IMG/VR virus record: IMGVR_UViG_3300020467_000061
Location: 1 to 22,182 of that record
Origin: a virus
Length of the DNA stretch: 22,182 bases
Direction: 5' to 3' (one strand)
A model generated the notes under the pieces. It saw nothing but the letters and a program-made list of their open reading frames with translations, had not been told where the DNA came from and did no database searches. Below, in pieces: positions 1 to 6,208 of the stretch. Position 1 is the stretch's first letter. Each line of letters starts with the position of its first letter. The translations under genes were made by a program, and so were the position numbers.

Positions 1-432
1 CACCTCCGCAAACGCATCTGGATTATTGCCTACGCCAACGACCCAAGATACTATCGCACATCCAAATGCCAAGCTGACAGCAAATGGACGGAGACTATCG
101 CCGAAAGGTACAAGTCACAGCCTCAACCTACAGGACAAGCTCACACTGTTGCCAACACCACGAGCCTCAGAGTGGAAGGGGATAGGAGTCAAGGGCAGCA
201 AGAGCAGCTTGCGTTGGCAGAAACAGGGCTACTTGACTGGAGTGATACAGGAGTCCGACTCAGTTCCGACTGGCGAACCTATGCATCTCAACCCATGCTT
301 CGTAGAGGAGATGATGGGCTATCCCGTAGGGTGGACAGACTTAAATGCCTAGGCAACACCATATGTCCGCAAACCGCAACAATTCCACTCAATCGTGTCA
401 AACAACTTGACGCTCTCTTCCAGCATAGCTAA
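1..432 (+). CDS. C-terminal part of a DNA cytosine-5 methyltransferase, partial and frameshifted
   Basis: The gene enters from the left edge. Its first readable frame runs from base 2 to a TAG at 350-352 and shows two LLPTP motifs and the segment LNPCFVEEMMGYPVGWTDLNA (roughly 286-349), which is the usual lead-in to the last motif of phage and bacterial C5 cytosine methyltransferases. In that family this segment is followed by LGNAV/I-PQ. Here LGNTICPQTATIPLNRVKQL is present, but in the -1 frame, starting with the CTA that shares its C with the GCC Ala codon (about base 349) and ending with TAA at 430-432. The protein therefore continues across a frame change, by a one-base deletion, a sequencing error or a real -1 shift. 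The catalytic Pro-Cys motif would lie upstream of the window. Family call comes from motif recognition; the target base and sequence cannot be told. Confidence 0.6.
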   Translation, partial: HLRKRIWIIAYANDPRYYRTSKCQADSKWTETIAERYKSQPQPTGQAHTVANTTSLRVEGDRSQGQQEQLALAETGLLDWSDTGVRLSSDWRTYASQPMLRRGDDGLSRRVDRLKCLGNTICPQTATIPLNRVKQLDALFQHS

Positions 433-478
433 TATGTTGGATGAGGGTCTCACCCTCTGTTGTTCACCACTTATCATC

Positions 479-769
479 ATGCAACCAAAAGCACGCACCT
501 CAACATGTGTCAAGTCTATTGACGTAGACCCTATCACAGGCACAGCTATTGTTGAGTTCTTGACAGATACACGCTATGAGTACACCAACGTATCTCGTAG
601 AGCTATCGCCAACCTACTTGCACAACCTAACATGAGCTTAGGATTCTGGGTCAATGCCAACTGTAAACTCAAGAGTGTCAAGTGCAAAGAGATCACACCA
701 GTCTCTATATACAAACACAAGCTTGCCAAAGTGCGAGTCTTACAAAAACCATCCCTTACAAATGTCTAA
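479..769 (+). CDS. KTSC-domain small protein
   Basis: 96 residues from ATG 479. Residues about 11-62 (VKSIDVDP, then EFLTDTRYEYTNV, then LLAQPN-S-GFWVNANC) follow the KTSC domain pattern: a Ser near the start, a YDP-like turn, a hydrophobic strand, a Y-Y-V strand, a short helix and a final G-(F)-N. KTSC domains occur alone in many phages and fused to lysyl-tRNA synthetase-like proteins; their function is not established. An in-frame ATG at 434 just after the methyltransferase stop would add 15 residues with no obvious domain; I prefer 479 because the domain normally starts close to the N-terminus, but no Shine-Dalgarno decides it. The stop overlaps the next gene by 8 bases. Confidence 0.6.
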   Translation: MQPKARTSTCVKSIDVDPITGTAIVEFLTDTRYEYTNVSRRAIANLLAQPNMSLGFWVNANCKLKSVKCKEITPVSIYKHKLAKVRVLQKPSLTNV

Positions 770-968
770 CCACACCATGACTGTTACTTTCGACAAGTCT
801 GTATCCTCCTCCATTTTGGAGGCAGGGTATAACTACTCGCCAACTGGCAATTCCACTATCGCTGTGCATTTCGACTCAAACAAAGACATCTATGATGTAC
901 TTCATGAAGTTGGACTTGAACACCTCGCAGACAACGTAATTTACACCAATTACTATGAGCTTACATGA
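762..968 (+). CDS. Hypothetical small protein, 68 aa
   Basis: Starts at ATG 762, overlapping the previous stop in the arrangement ATGTCTAA (762-769), and overlaps the next gene by 14 bases. I do not recognise the family. The sequence is mildly acidic, has no signal peptide or membrane segment, and contains a DIYDVLHEVGLEHLADNVIY segment that looks like a short helix-turn-helix-sized helical pair. The compact start/stop coupling with both neighbours supports a real gene. A longer reading from 654 is possible in frame, but that part lies over the KTSC gene and reads like a shadow. Confidence 0.6.
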   Translation: MSNHTMTVTFDKSVSSSILEAGYNYSPTGNSTIAVHFDSNKDIYDVLHEVGLEHLADNVIYTNYYELT

Positions 969-1302
969 TCTTAAACAGTGCAAAGAATGTAAAGAGTTCA
1001 AACACTACACCGACTTCCCGTTATTTAGCACTAAGGGAGCAGGTCGCAAGAATACTTGCAAACATTGCTCCAACAAACAAGCGACAGTCAGACGAAGACT
1101 GAGACGCAACCATCCTGTACCTGCAGCTGGAGACTGTCCAGCATGTGGTAGGCATACCACCAAATGGGTTCTTGACCATGACCATAAGACTGACAAGTTT
1201 AGAGGTTACATATGCGATGCATGTAATGTAGCCTTTGGCAAGTTTGACGATGACTCATACACTATGCACCGCTCACTAATTTGGCTCCAATCTCATGTCT
1301 AA
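955..1302 (+). CDS. Endonuclease VII-like HNH nuclease
   Basis: 115 residues. The C-terminal half has the recombination endonuclease VII signature: a CPAC pair (C61, C64), the metal/active-site motif LDHDH (73-77), and CDACN (C87, C90, N91), matching the zinc cysteines and DH...N catalytic set of T4 gp49-type nucleases. The N-terminal half has a second cysteine quartet (C9, C12, C35, C38), probably another zinc knuckle, then a basic linker (RRRLRRN, 46-52). The family resolves branched DNA such as Holliday junctions; stand-alone small members in phages may also act as packaging or homing-type nickases. It overlaps the gene before by 14 bases and the gene after by 8 (ATGTCTAA at 1295-1302). 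Confidence 0.8.
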   Translation: MSLHDLKQCKECKEFKHYTDFPLFSTKGAGRKNTCKHCSNKQATVRRRLRRNHPVPAAGDCPACGRHTTKWVLDHDHKTDKFRGYICDACNVAFGKFDDDSYTMHRSLIWLQSHV

Positions 1303-1561
1303 TTCCATCAAAACAAACACCACAACAGACAAGTACATCAAGACCTTTGATGTTTCTGACGACCCTATCGTTTACACACTAACACGCACCAGCCCATACT
1401 CAATGGATGATATGCTTCTAGGTGTATTTGATAGCAAAGAGTCTCTGTTATGTAGGCTTACTCGCATCATGGACAGACCTGAAAATGATGAACAGTTTAA
1501 GATTGAAACACACAATCTTAGAACACTCAAGCAAGAGGAGGAACTCAACTATGGCGTATGA
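1295..1561 (+). CDS. Hypothetical protein, 88 aa
   Basis: Begins in the ATGTCTAA overlap with the nuclease stop. No family recognised. It is polar and acidic toward the C-terminus (Glu-rich QEEELNYG ending), with no membrane segment or cysteine motif. The gene's 3' end carries the GAGGAGG Shine-Dalgarno (about 1536-1542) of the next gene and overlaps it by 11 bases. Position in an early-type small-gene run suggests a host-takeover or accessory role, but that is inference only. Confidence 0.55.
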   Translation: MSNSIKTNTTTDKYIKTFDVSDDPIVYTLTRTSPYSMDDMLLGVFDSKESLLCRLTRIMDRPENDEQFKIETHNLRTLKQEEELNYGV

Positions 1562-1718
1562 TACTGTTAACGAGCAAGCCCTCATGGACTTTGTGCATGA
1601 CATCAACAAAATCTTTGATGTTGGTTATGAAGATGACGCTGTATCACGTAAGACCCTCAAATCTTTCGATCAGCGTTGTACCAAGTTTATCAACCAATTA
1701 CAAAAGGACTTCACATGA
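1551..1718 (+). CDS. Hypothetical protein, 55 aa
   Basis: ATG 1551 is chosen because AGGAGG at 1536-1541 sits 9 bases upstream, one of the few strong Shine-Dalgarno sequences in the window. The protein looks all-helical, with acidic N-terminal half and a basic C-terminal helix (RKTLKSFDQRCTKFINQLQK). Family unknown. It ends in an ATGA overlap with the next gene. Confidence 0.6.
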   Translation: MAYDTVNEQALMDFVHDINKIFDVGYEDDAVSRKTLKSFDQRCTKFINQLQKDFT

Positions 1719-1858
1719 CTAAGAAAGAACTACTCGACAAGCTAACCGACTTAGGTTGGGACTATCAAAGCCTCACCAGCTCTGGTAGAGACACTTATGA
1801 TGAAATCATGAGAGGTCTAGGTGTTTTAGGAGCCAATGAGAAATGGATAGACTTATGA
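1715..1858 (+). CDS. Hypothetical protein, 47 aa
   Basis: Starts at ATG 1715 in an ATGA overlap with the previous stop. The sequence opens with MTKKELLDKLTDLGWDYQSL, a short amphipathic helix typical of tiny phage proteins, and ends in another ATGA overlap (1855-1858). No recognised domain. An in-frame ATG at 1676 would overlap the previous gene more deeply and has no better ribosome site. Confidence 0.55.
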   Translation: MTKKELLDKLTDLGWDYQSLTSSGRDTYDEIMRGLGVLGANEKWIDL

Positions 1859-2061
1859 CTGAGTACGATGACCTCATGAAACAAGTGGAGGAGCATAACA
1901 AGCAGCTCCACCGTACCAAGGACATCAATGTTGCCGACTGTCTAACATTCCAGGACAGGGACGCAATAGCACAGATCATAGACAAACGTGTTGCCAAAGA
2001 ATACGGTGACATGTATCCATTCAAATGGTCATTCACCTGTAGCGGACACTTTATTTGTTAA
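1855..2061 (+). CDS. Hypothetical protein, 68 aa
   Basis: Begins at ATG 1855 (ATGA overlap) and ends with TAA at 2059-2061, followed by TT and the next ATG. The N-terminal 25 residues are heptad-like and charged (EYDDLMKQVEEHNKQLHR), suggesting a short coiled coil. The C-terminus ends in an aromatic and cysteine-containing stretch (FKWSFTCSGHFIC) that is unusual but not a known motif to me. Function unknown. Confidence 0.55.
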   Translation: MTEYDDLMKQVEEHNKQLHRTKDINVADCLTFQDRDAIAQIIDKRVAKEYGDMYPFKWSFTCSGHFIC

Positions 2062-2063
2062 TT

Positions 2064-2192
2064 ATGAGTACACCACACGCACAAGAACGCCTTGAAACTA
2101 TCTTTGAAGAAGTCAAGGCAGCTTTCCCTTACTATGATGAGGAAAAGCAAGCTGAGATTGCTATGAAGCGATTTGATGAGGAGCTTGTATGA
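2064..2192 (+). CDS. Hypothetical acidic microprotein, 42 aa
   Basis: Reads from ATG 2064 (TAATTATG junction) to TGA 2190-2192. It is acidic and probably a single long helix (QERLETIFEEVK, then YYDEEKQAEIAMKRFDEEL). No family known. Support comes from the same stop-TT-start spacing used by certain genes downstream (RNA polymerase to SSB, exonuclease to reductase) and from an ATGA overlap with the following lipoprotein gene. Confidence 0.5.
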   Translation: MSTPHAQERLETIFEEVKAAFPYYDEEKQAEIAMKRFDEELV

Positions 2193-2302
2193 AAGCATGC
2201 CTCATAATGCTCGCCATCTCATTGTTCATACAGGGATGCCAGTACACCGTGTTCTTGCATAACAAGGACAACCCACCAACTAAATCAATTAGGATATGGT
2301 AA
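2189..2302 (+). CDS. Small lipoprotein, 37 aa
   Basis: ATG 2189 overlaps the previous stop (ATGA); TAA at 2300-2302. The N-terminus MKACLIMLAISLFIQGC has one Lys, a hydrophobic core of about 12 residues and a lipobox-like IQGC, so a signal-peptidase-II lipoprotein is predicted with Cys17 as the lipidated residue. The mature part would be only about 21 residues and ends with a proline-containing basic stretch (NPPTKSIRIW). Very small phage lipoproteins include outer spanins (Rz1 type) and receptor-blocking exclusion proteins; no partner inner spanin was seen next to it. The lipoprotein nature is seen in sequence; the role is open. Confidence 0.6.
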   Translation: MKACLIMLAISLFIQGCQYTVFLHNKDNPPTKSIRIW

Positions 2303-2303
2303 C

Positions 2304-2594
2304 ATGAAAGACCCATTTAAAAACAGAATACAAGAGCTAAACCAGTGGAACGCCACTGATGAACTCACTCAAGTTGACTTTTTAATGGGTCAAGAGGCAG
2401 CTCTTACCTGGGATTTACCAGCTTCCTATGTATGTGTCGTCAGAGCTATTAAGACTGACGGTAAGATAGAGGAGCGGGCATATCGTCAAGCTAAAGCAGC
2501 TAAATTGTACATGAAAAACTTACTTATCAATGACTGTGACTACATAGTTATGACAGGTAATGCAATCCTTGACACACTCCATGACCTACTATGA
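2304..2594 (+). CDS. Hypothetical protein, 96 aa
   Basis: Starts two bases after the lipoprotein stop. Soluble, mixed alpha/beta in appearance, with a central Ala/Lys-rich helix (YRQAKAAKLYMKNLL) and no cysteine cluster or signal peptide. I do not recognise the family. It overlaps the next gene by ATGA at 2591-2594, so the two are probably translated in coupling. Confidence 0.6.
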   Translation: MKDPFKNRIQELNQWNATDELTQVDFLMGQEAALTWDLPASYVCVVRAIKTDGKIEERAYRQAKAAKLYMKNLLINDCDYIVMTGNAILDTLHDLL

Positions 2595-2869
2595 CACTCA
2601 ACCCACATGACCTATCAGAGTTACTAGATCGACTAGGCTACTACATTGATGATGAGACAGGGGAAGTTTTTATAGAGCTTGACCCATGTGGCCCGCCATC
2701 AATAGATAAGTTCTTAGTTGTACTAGCTTCTCAAGGTCAACTAATCACCAAACGAAATGCAGCAAATGAGTTAGGTTTTTATCTACCTAACTGGCAATGC
2801 TTTAGCAGCATGGAGGAATACTGTAAGGTATTTCCCTATGAACCACAATGTAAAATGTACGATGACTAA
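2591..2869 (+). CDS. Hypothetical protein, 92 aa
   Basis: Begins in the ATGA overlap at 2591. Acidic N-terminal half (LGYYIDDETGEVFIELDP) and a C-terminal part rich in aromatic and cysteine residues (NWQCFSSMEEYCKVFPYEPQCKMYDD). No known domain. Last small gene before the RNA polymerase; its stop lies in ATGACTAA (2862-2869), which provides an ATG for the following overlapping frame. Confidence 0.6.
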   Translation: MTLNPHDLSELLDRLGYYIDDETGEVFIELDPCGPPSIDKFLVVLASQGQLITKRNAANELGFYLPNWQCFSSMEEYCKVFPYEPQCKMYDD

Positions 2870-3107
2870 TTTGACACAACGACAAATTGACCGTCTTGAT
2901 GACTACGAATACTCACTCTTTCTAGCTTATGGTGACGCATACAAACCTACACCGACAGTTTCTTCTAGAGCAAGAAGCAATCAGCTGTGGGAGGCAGAGA
3001 CTTCACGATTCTTTAGAGAAACTAGAAGGCAAATCTTACGCTTCCGCAAGCGTGTACGGGGTGTCATCAATCAAAGAGGCTATACCTTATCTAATGGAGA
3101 AGGTTGA
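2862..3107 (+). other. Overlapping ORF, possibly the original N-terminus of the RNA polymerase in a shifted frame
   Basis: An 81-codon frame starts at ATG 2862 in the same ATGNCTAA overlap used by upstream genes, and runs 179 bases into the RNA polymerase frame. Its first 25 residues (LTQRQIDRLDDYEYSLFLAYGD) look like real protein and can be laid against the start of T7 RNA polymerase, where a YGE precedes the conserved LAREQ-LE segment; beyond about base 2935 it reads as an out-of-frame shadow rich in Arg. It may be an independent short gene, or polymerase N-terminus separated by a +1 frame change. I list it as unresolved. Confidence 0.35.
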
Positions 3108-5277
3108 GCAGACTAAACATAAACTTAAAACAGGTCAAGCTGGTAAGTTTTATAAAGACATAGCTGTATACCTCGATGACTTAGAACCCCTTGCAATCTC
3201 AACCATCATACTCAAAGTTGTATTTGACAGAGTATTTAGCACACAAAGAGGAGCCAATCTAATTACTCCTACTCTTGTTGCTATTGGATCTGCGTTAGAA
3301 TCTGAGTGTAAGTTCAGATGGTATAAGACAGAGTACCCTGGATTGATGCACTACATCAGTGAAAAATACTTTCACAACGCCTGTGGTACACGACAAAAAG
3401 AGATTATCGCCAGCCAAAAGTTTGGTCAACGTGACATACGATGGACACCTTGGAGCGTCAAGGCTAAAACATCCCTCGGACGATGGGCTCTTACAGTTAT
3501 AATGGACACCACTCAATGGTTTACCATCAGCAAACGTAAGACACACCGTAAACGTTACGATTATAGGGTAATCCCTACTGATTTATTCAATTCTAGGCGA
3601 ACTGAACTAATCAAATCAGCTGAATTATTTTCTGGTATACCGTGGCCTATGCTAGTAGTACCAGATGATTGGGGTTATGATGAAGAAGGTAACATCATTT
3701 ATGGTGGATACCTCACAAATACCATGATGAAAGGTCATGATTTAACCCGCAAAGGAAACCCCACCATAATACACGGAGAAACGCCTATTAACTTCTTAAA
3801 CAAGTTACAAGCCGTGAGGTACTGTGTCAATCAGCACGTACTGCACACAGCAGAAGAGATGAGGTTGAAGGGTAGAATTATAGGTAAGTTTATACCTATA
3901 TCACCTACTACTAAACTCCCACGTCCTGCAGATGCTGATACAAACCCAGAGAGTAACCTAGCTTGGAGACGAGCTATGGCAGAATCTCACAATGCTGATC
4001 GCATAAACTTTAAACGATCAGTAAGAACACGCACACAGCTAGAAGCAGCTAACAAATTTAAAGATGATGTCTTTTATCTTTGCTGGTCTTTTGACTACAG
4101 AGGTAGAGCATACCCAATACCAGCTTTCTTGACACCTCAAGATACTGACTTTGGTAAAGCACTCTTAAGATTTGCTGATGAGGCTAGTGTGACAGATGAG
4201 GCAGAACTATGGTTATCTTTCCAAGTAGCTACAACCTACGGATTGGACAAAGAAACACTAGAGGACAGACATTTATGGGTGTCTAAAAATACTGAACTCA
4301 TCACCAAAGTTGCTACTGACCCCGTAAGACACTTGTCTTCATGGGAAGAGGTAGATGAACCTTGGCAATTCATGGCTGCTTGTCATGAGTACTACCACTG
4401 TTGTATAGCTAAAGACAAGTTAACTACTGGTCTTATGGTCGCAGTCGATGCAACCTGTTCTGGACTCCAGATACTTGCAGGTCTTGCAGCTGACAGAAGT
4501 ACAGCAGAGTTAGTAAATGTTGTCCCTAGTAACAAACCTAGTGACGCATACAAAGCGGTGGCAGAACAAGCTAAAGAGTTCTTACCAACGTACATGCACC
4601 ATTGGATTACTCGTGCCGTGTGCAAACGCACAGTTATGACAATCCCTTACAATGCTACTAAAGATAGCAGTCGCAAGTACATACGTGAATCATTACTTGA
4701 AGAAGGCATAGATCCTACAAAGGATGAGCTAACACAGATCGTCAATGCTGTTTATAACAGTATGGACACTATAGTTCCAGGGCCAATGCAAGTGATGAGA
4801 TGGATAAAGAAACATGTCGGACAGTACATCAGAAATGGTGCTACTGCAGTTGAATGGGTCACACCATCTGGTTTCATAGTTAATCAAAGAAGAGATGACA
4901 TTGAAACAATGAGGATGGAACTACAATTACTTGGTAGGACAAGTATTAGATTACCTACGGGTAAAACTACACCTAGCCCTACTAAGCATAAGTCTAGTAC
5001 TGCCCCTAATTACATTCATTCATTCGATGCTTCGATCCTTCACAGATCTTTTAATCAATTCAATGAACCATTCACAGTCATACATGACTCAGTTCTTTGC
5101 AGAGCAGGAGACATGGGAACACTCAATCGCCTTGTGCGAGAAACCTATGCCAATATCTTTTCCGAAGAAGATTGGCTCTCCAAGTTTGCAGAGACCATCA
5201 ATGCCTCTGAACCACCACCAATCGTTGGAACATTAAATCCCAAAGATGTTTCAAATTCCACCTATTTTTTCTGTTAA
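2929..5277 (+). CDS. T7-like single-subunit DNA-directed RNA polymerase
   Basis: 782 residues (T7 enzyme 883). It transcribes the phage replication and late genes from phage promoters in the host cytoplasm. Landmarks in T7 order: the N-terminal LHRQFLLEQEAISCG helix (about 7-21) aligned with T7 LAREQ-ALEHESY; DYRGRAYP (389-396) matching T7 DWRGRVY; first catalytic Asp in VAVDATCSG (D507); KRTVMTIPYN, the O-helix, with K566 and sugar-selecting Y574; second catalytic Asp in VIHDSV (H719, D720). It ends in an aromatic C-terminus (TYFFC), like the T7 foot. A TAG at 2923 blocks any longer in-frame start, so ATG 2929 is the first possible; no Shine-Dalgarno precedes it. The SSB gene follows after TAATT, with no ligase gene between as in T7. 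Confidence 0.97.
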   Translation: MVTHTNLHRQFLLEQEAISCGRQRLHDSLEKLEGKSYASASVYGVSSIKEAIPYLMEKVEQTKHKLKTGQAGKFYKDIAVYLDDLEPLAISTIILKVVFDRVFSTQRGANLITPTLVAIGSALESECKFRWYKTEYPGLMHYISEKYFHNACGTRQKEIIASQKFGQRDIRWTPWSVKAKTSLGRWALTVIMDTTQWFTISKRKTHRKRYDYRVIPTDLFNSRRTELIKSAELFSGIPWPMLVVPDDWGYDEEGNIIYGGYLTNTMMKGHDLTRKGNPTIIHGETPINFLNKLQAVRYCVNQHVLHTAEEMRLKGRIIGKFIPISPTTKLPRPADADTNPESNLAWRRAMAESHNADRINFKRSVRTRTQLEAANKFKDDVFYLCWSFDYRGRAYPIPAFLTPQDTDFGKALLRFADEASVTDEAELWLSFQVATTYGLDKETLEDRHLWVSKNTELITKVATDPVRHLSSWEEVDEPWQFMAACHEYYHCCIAKDKLTTGLMVAVDATCSGLQILAGLAADRSTAELVNVVPSNKPSDAYKAVAEQAKEFLPTYMHHWITRAVCKRTVMTIPYNATKDSSRKYIRESLLEEGIDPTKDELTQIVNAVYNSMDTIVPGPMQVMRWIKKHVGQYIRNGATAVEWVTPSGFIVNQRRDDIETMRMELQLLGRTSIRLPTGKTTPSPTKHKSSTAPNYIHSFDASILHRSFNQFNEPFTVIHDSVLCRAGDMGTLNRLVRETYANIFSEEDWLSKFAETINASEPPPIVGTLNPKDVSNSTYFFC

Positions 5278-5279
5278 TT

Positions 5280-5864
5280 ATGGCAACCACCTACGTCACA
5301 CCCGACCCCGTAACACTTGATGGCTTTCAAGCTATACTTAAGCCTGGGGAGTGGGGATATAAGTTATCTGCCCTTGTAAAAGGTGACTTAATAACTAAGT
5401 TAGAAGAAGAACGTGAATCAGCTCTAGAATGGGCTAGAAGCAAGAGTAAGAATCCCAAGAGAGTAACAGTCAAACCAGAGCCTTGGGAGGAGTTAGACAA
5501 CCAGCAGGGTGCTTATCACATTCGTTTTAGCTGGAGAGATGGAGACAAACTTATTCCTGTTATTGTTGATACAGAAGGTACAGCAATCAAGGATACAGAT
5601 ACACCAATTTATAGCGGTAGTAAAGTTAAGCTAGCTTTCTTTCAAAAGCCATACGTATTACCAACAGGTGATATTGGTACATCATTAAAACTAAAGGCAG
5701 TTCAACTTGTTAGTCTTAACAGTGGAGCTGGTGTTGTTGATAATGGTGACATGACAGCAGATCAAGCAGCTGACTTGTTTGGTAAGACACAGGGATTCAA
5801 GGTTGAAGACCCTAACGTTGAAGCAGTTGGTACTCCTAGCTCTGTTGAGGATGACGACTTCTAA
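5280..5864 (+). CDS. Single-stranded DNA-binding protein, gp2.5-like
   Basis: 194 residues (T7 gp2.5 is 232). It coats ssDNA at the fork and coordinates the helicase and polymerase. The body has OB-fold-like alternating strands (HIRFSWRDGDKLIPVIVD, then KVKLAFFQKPYVLP, then SLKLKAVQLVSL), with the LxxxQLV strand typical of phage SSBs. The decisive feature is the acidic tail ending in a terminal phenylalanine (SVEDDDF, 188-194), which in T7 gp2.5 docks on polymerase and helicase. Junction with RNA polymerase is TAATTATG; its stop overlaps the nuclease start as TAATG. Confidence 0.9.
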   Translation: MATTYVTPDPVTLDGFQAILKPGEWGYKLSALVKGDLITKLEEERESALEWARSKSKNPKRVTVKPEPWEELDNQQGAYHIRFSWRDGDKLIPVIVDTEGTAIKDTDTPIYSGSKVKLAFFQKPYVLPTGDIGTSLKLKAVQLVSLNSGAGVVDNGDMTADQAADLFGKTQGFKVEDPNVEAVGTPSSVEDDDF

Positions 5865-6208
5865 TGCGTAGTCATTTAGAAGAACAAGTTGCTGACTTGT
5901 TAGATCAGTTGGCAGTACCTTATCAGTATGAATCTGAAAAACTACCTTATCTTATCGAGGCAAACTATATCCCCGACTTCAAAGTTGGGGACATATACCT
6001 CGAAGCAAAGGGTTACTTCCCACCAGAACAGAGACGTAAGATGAAAGCTGTAAAAGAATCTCATCCAGACTTAGACATTCGTATTATATTTCAATCACCT
6101 AACAATAAAATATCCAAACGTTCTAAAACTACATACGCAAAATGGGCAGAAAAGAACGGTTTTCCTTGGTGTGCTTATTATGCAATCCCAGTTGACTGGC
6201 TCAGATGA
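5864..6208 (+). CDS. Endonuclease I, gp3-like Holliday-junction resolvase
   Basis: 114 residues (T7 gp3 is 149). It resolves four-way junctions and helps degrade host DNA. The T7 active-site set is intact: SHLEEQV (E6), YIPDF (D38), YLEAKG (E47, K49), followed by the family helix QRRKMKAVKESHPDLDIRIIF and the C-terminal KWAEKNG...IPVDWL block seen in T7. It starts in a TAATG overlap with the SSB gene and overlaps the primase-helicase by 29 bases. The shorter length reflects missing T7 N-terminal and basic C-terminal extensions. The T7 lysozyme gene (gp3.5) that normally follows is absent. Confidence 0.93.
   Translation: MRSHLEEQVADLLDQLAVPYQYESEKLPYLIEANYIPDFKVGDIYLEAKGYFPPEQRRKMKAVKESHPDLDIRIIFQSPNNKISKRSKTTYAKWAEKNGFPWCAYYAIPVDWLR

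Noticed and set aside
395-478. GTG-started upstream extension of the KTSC gene
   Set aside because: It lies over the end of the methyltransferase frame and adds residues with no domain similarity.
6171-6179. GTG start for primase-helicase
   Set aside because: ATG 6180 is only three codons later and gives the T7-like spacing to the zinc ribbon.
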